Shown: positions 13,567 to 14,690 of the stretch, one piece after another
How positions within the stretch are numbered: position 1 is the first letter of the stretch
How the letters are laid out: each line of letters starts with the position of its first letter
DNA from: Microcella sp.
Lineage (GTDB): Bacteria > Actinomycetota > Actinomycetes > Actinomycetales > Microbacteriaceae
DNA length: 14,690 bases
Direction of reading: 5' to 3'
NCBI GenBank assembly: GCA_020216895.1
Contig: JAIWOM010000013.1
Span: 1 to 14,690 of the forward strand
Program-made: the position numbers and the translations under genes
The notes under the pieces: generated by a model
Databases searched by the model: none
What the model saw: only the letters and a program-made list of their open reading frames with translations
Told to the model about the DNA's origin: nothing

Positions 13567-13584
13567 TGTACGCATTGCGACAAC
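13567..13584 (+). promoter_or_regulatory. 18-bp shared motif, copy 3 (TGTACGCATTGCGACAAC)
   Basis: This matches TGTNCGCWTTGCGWCARY in the same orientation as copy 2. The two starts are 45 bp apart, about four helical turns, so two regulator dimers would sit on nearly the same DNA face. It is 56 bp upstream of the aminotransferase start. Confidence 0.55.
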
Positions 13585-13627
13585 TGCCCGTGATGTTTCA
13601 CCTTTCGGGGGCGAACGATCCCCCGGC

Positions 13628-13633
13628 TACGCT
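13628..13633 (+). promoter_or_regulatory. Candidate -10 box (TACGCT) for leaderless aminotransferase transcript
   Basis: TACGCT ends 6 nt before ATG 13640 and there is no ribosome site, the arrangement expected for a leaderless message. The -35 region is not recognisable. Confidence 0.45.
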
Positions 13634-13639
13634 GGCGCC

Positions 13640-14690
13640 ATGACAGTCGACGGGGCCGCTGCCGACCGGCCGTGGATGCGCGCCGCCCGCGCGGCGGGAC
13701 TGCTCGACGACGACGACACCGCGCGGCCGACGATCTTCGCCGAGATGTCGGCGCTGGCCGCCGAGCACGGCGCCATCAACCTCGGCCAGGGATTCCCCGA
13801 CGATGGTGCGCCCGCCGCCGTGCTCGAGGCCGCGGTCGCGGCGATCGAGGCCGGCGTCAACCAGTACCCTCCGGGGCGCGGCATCGCCGACCTGCGCCAC
13901 GCGATCGCGGAGCACCAGCAGCGCTTCTACGGCCTGACCCTCGACCCCGAGCGCGAGGTGCTGGTCACCGCTGGCGCGACCGAGGCGCTCGCGGCGAGCC
14001 TCCTCGCCCTCGCCGGCCCCGGCGACGACGTCGTCACGCTCGAACCGTTCTACGACGCCTACGCGGCCGTCACCGGGCTCGCCGGCGCTCGGCACGTCAC
14101 GATCCCGCTGAGCGAGCCCGGATTCCAGCCCAGCGCCACCGCGATCGACGCGGCCATCACCGACCGCACGCGCGTCATCGTGCTGAACTCGCCGCACAAC
14201 CCGACCGGCTCGATACTCGCCGCCGAGCACGTCGAGCGCATCATCGCTCTCGCCGCCCGCCACGACGCGGTCATCGTCAGCGACGAGGTCTACGAGCACC
14301 TCGTCTACGACGGTGGCCGCCACGTGCCCGTCGCGACCTATCCGGGGGCCGCTGACCGTACCCTGACGATCTCGAGCGCTGCCAAGACCTTCGCCGTCAC
14401 CGGTTGGAAGATCGGCTGGGTCACGGGTCCGGCCGCGCTCATCGAGGCGGTCATCGGCGTCAAGCAGTGGCTCACCTACGTGAACGGTGCGCCGTTCCAG
14501 GGCGCGGTCGCGACCGGCCTCCGGATGCCCGACGACACCTTCGCCGCCCTGCAGGCCACCCTGCAGCACCGGCGCGACCTGCTCGCCGCCGGGCTCGTCG
14601 ACGCCGGCTTCACCATCAGCCCGACCGCGGGCTCGTACTTCATCGTCGCCGAGCCGCCAGCCGCTCTCGGGCTGGGCGACGCCGCGTCGA
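13640..14690 (+). CDS. PLP-dependent class I/II aminotransferase (DapC-like), 3' end outside window
   Basis: The first 350 residues are in the window and the frame is open at the edge. After a variable N-terminus the protein follows fold-type I aminotransferases: FAEMSALAAEHGAINLGQGFPD (33-54), NQYPPGRG (74-81), the cofactor-phosphate loop GATEALAAS (112-120), SPHNPTG (184-190) with N187, SDEVYEHL with D215 and Y218, the Schiff-base lysine K249 in SSAAKTF, and GWKIGW. It is closely similar, from memory, to mycobacterial Rv0858c, annotated as N-succinyldiaminopimelate aminotransferase (DapC), which would place it in lysine and peptidoglycan precursor synthesis. The same subfamily includes kynurenine and methionine aminotransferases, so the substrate is not certain and no gene symbol is given. 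There is no Shine-Dalgarno site. It is divergent from the kinase operon and probably unrelated to it. Confidence 0.9.
   Translation, partial: MTVDGAAADRPWMRAARAAGLLDDDDTARPTIFAEMSALAAEHGAINLGQGFPDDGAPAAVLEAAVAAIEAGVNQYPPGRGIADLRHAIAEHQQRFYGLTLDPEREVLVTAGATEALAASLLALAGPGDDVVTLEPFYDAYAAVTGLAGARHVTIPLSEPGFQPSATAIDAAITDRTRVIVLNSPHNPTGSILAAEHVERIIALAARHDAVIVSDEVYEHLVYDGGRHVPVATYPGAADRTLTISSAAKTFAVTGWKIGWVTGPAALIEAVIGVKQWLTYVNGAPFQGAVATGLRMPDDTFAALQATLQHRRDLLAAGLVDAGFTISPTAGSYFIVAEPPAALGLGDAAS

Larger units (their letters stand above)
13425..13639. other. 215-bp divergent intergenic region, kinase operon / aminotransferase
   Basis: This gap must hold the promoter of the five-gene minus-strand operon and that of the plus-strand aminotransferase. 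It contains two copies of the 18-bp motif 45 bp apart, a small palindrome GTGA-TGTT-TCAC at 13590-13601 close to the presumed -35 area of the aminotransferase, and a TACGCT -10 candidate. No well-matched -10/-35 pair for the operon was found. Confidence 0.55.

Noticed and set aside
13590..13601. GTGATGTTTCAC as a CRP-type site
   Set aside because: The spacer is 4 nt instead of the 6 nt of TGTGA-N6-TCACA sites. It is short enough to occur by chance, so it is noted only within the intergenic description.

Overview
The window reads as high-GC actinobacterial chromosome, roughly 65-70% GC by eye. It has G/C-heavy third codon positions, TTG/ATG starts with purine-rich ribosome sites, and several starts that look leaderless. 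The aminotransferase at the right edge closely resembles mycobacterial-type DapC, and the lipoprotein/PKD-type exported pair is of a kind common in Microbacteriaceae. A member of Microbacteriaceae or a close relative is my best inference; no rRNA or other taxonomic marker is present. No tRNA, rRNA, CRISPR array, insertion sequence or phage gene was recognised.

Layout. (1) Positions 1-1634, minus strand: the N-terminus of a Pro/Ala/Glu-rich protein cut by the window edge, then a small exported Cys-containing PKD-like protein translated from inside the end of an upstream lipoprotein gene. (2) 1635-1814: a divergent promoter region with an inverted repeat. (3) 1815-2462, plus: a TetR-like regulator, whose stop codon interlocks (CTAG) with that of a convergent stand-alone PAS protein (2459-2902, minus). 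(4) 2903-3203: a 301-bp divergent regulatory region with a perfect 12-bp hairpin and one copy of an 18-bp motif. (5) 3204-5477, plus: a BcsA-like membrane glycosyltransferase with a C-terminal PilZ domain that should bind c-di-GMP. (6) 5464-13424, minus: five tightly packed genes. In transcription order they are a four-PAS hybrid histidine kinase, a LuxR/NarL-type response regulator, a GGDEF diguanylate cyclase with a degenerate EAL-like tail, a PruR-like SUOX-fold lipoprotein, and a membrane protein with degenerate GGDEF and intact EAL. (7) 13425-13639: a divergent regulatory region with two more copies of the 18-bp motif. (8) 13640 to the edge, plus: a PLP aminotransferase.

How it may work together (inference): 2459-13424 looks like one self-contained c-di-GMP circuit. 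A cytoplasmic PAS-rich kinase and response regulator control transcription. The cyclase makes c-di-GMP. The lipoprotein/membrane EAL pair, arranged like the pterin-sensing PruR-DcpA system of Agrobacterium, senses something outside the membrane and degrades c-di-GMP. The PilZ synthase is the effector, polymerising an unidentified extracellular polysaccharide. The 18-bp motif TGTNCGCWTTGCGWCARY was seen only in the two intergenic regions flanking this circuit, which suggests a common regulator.
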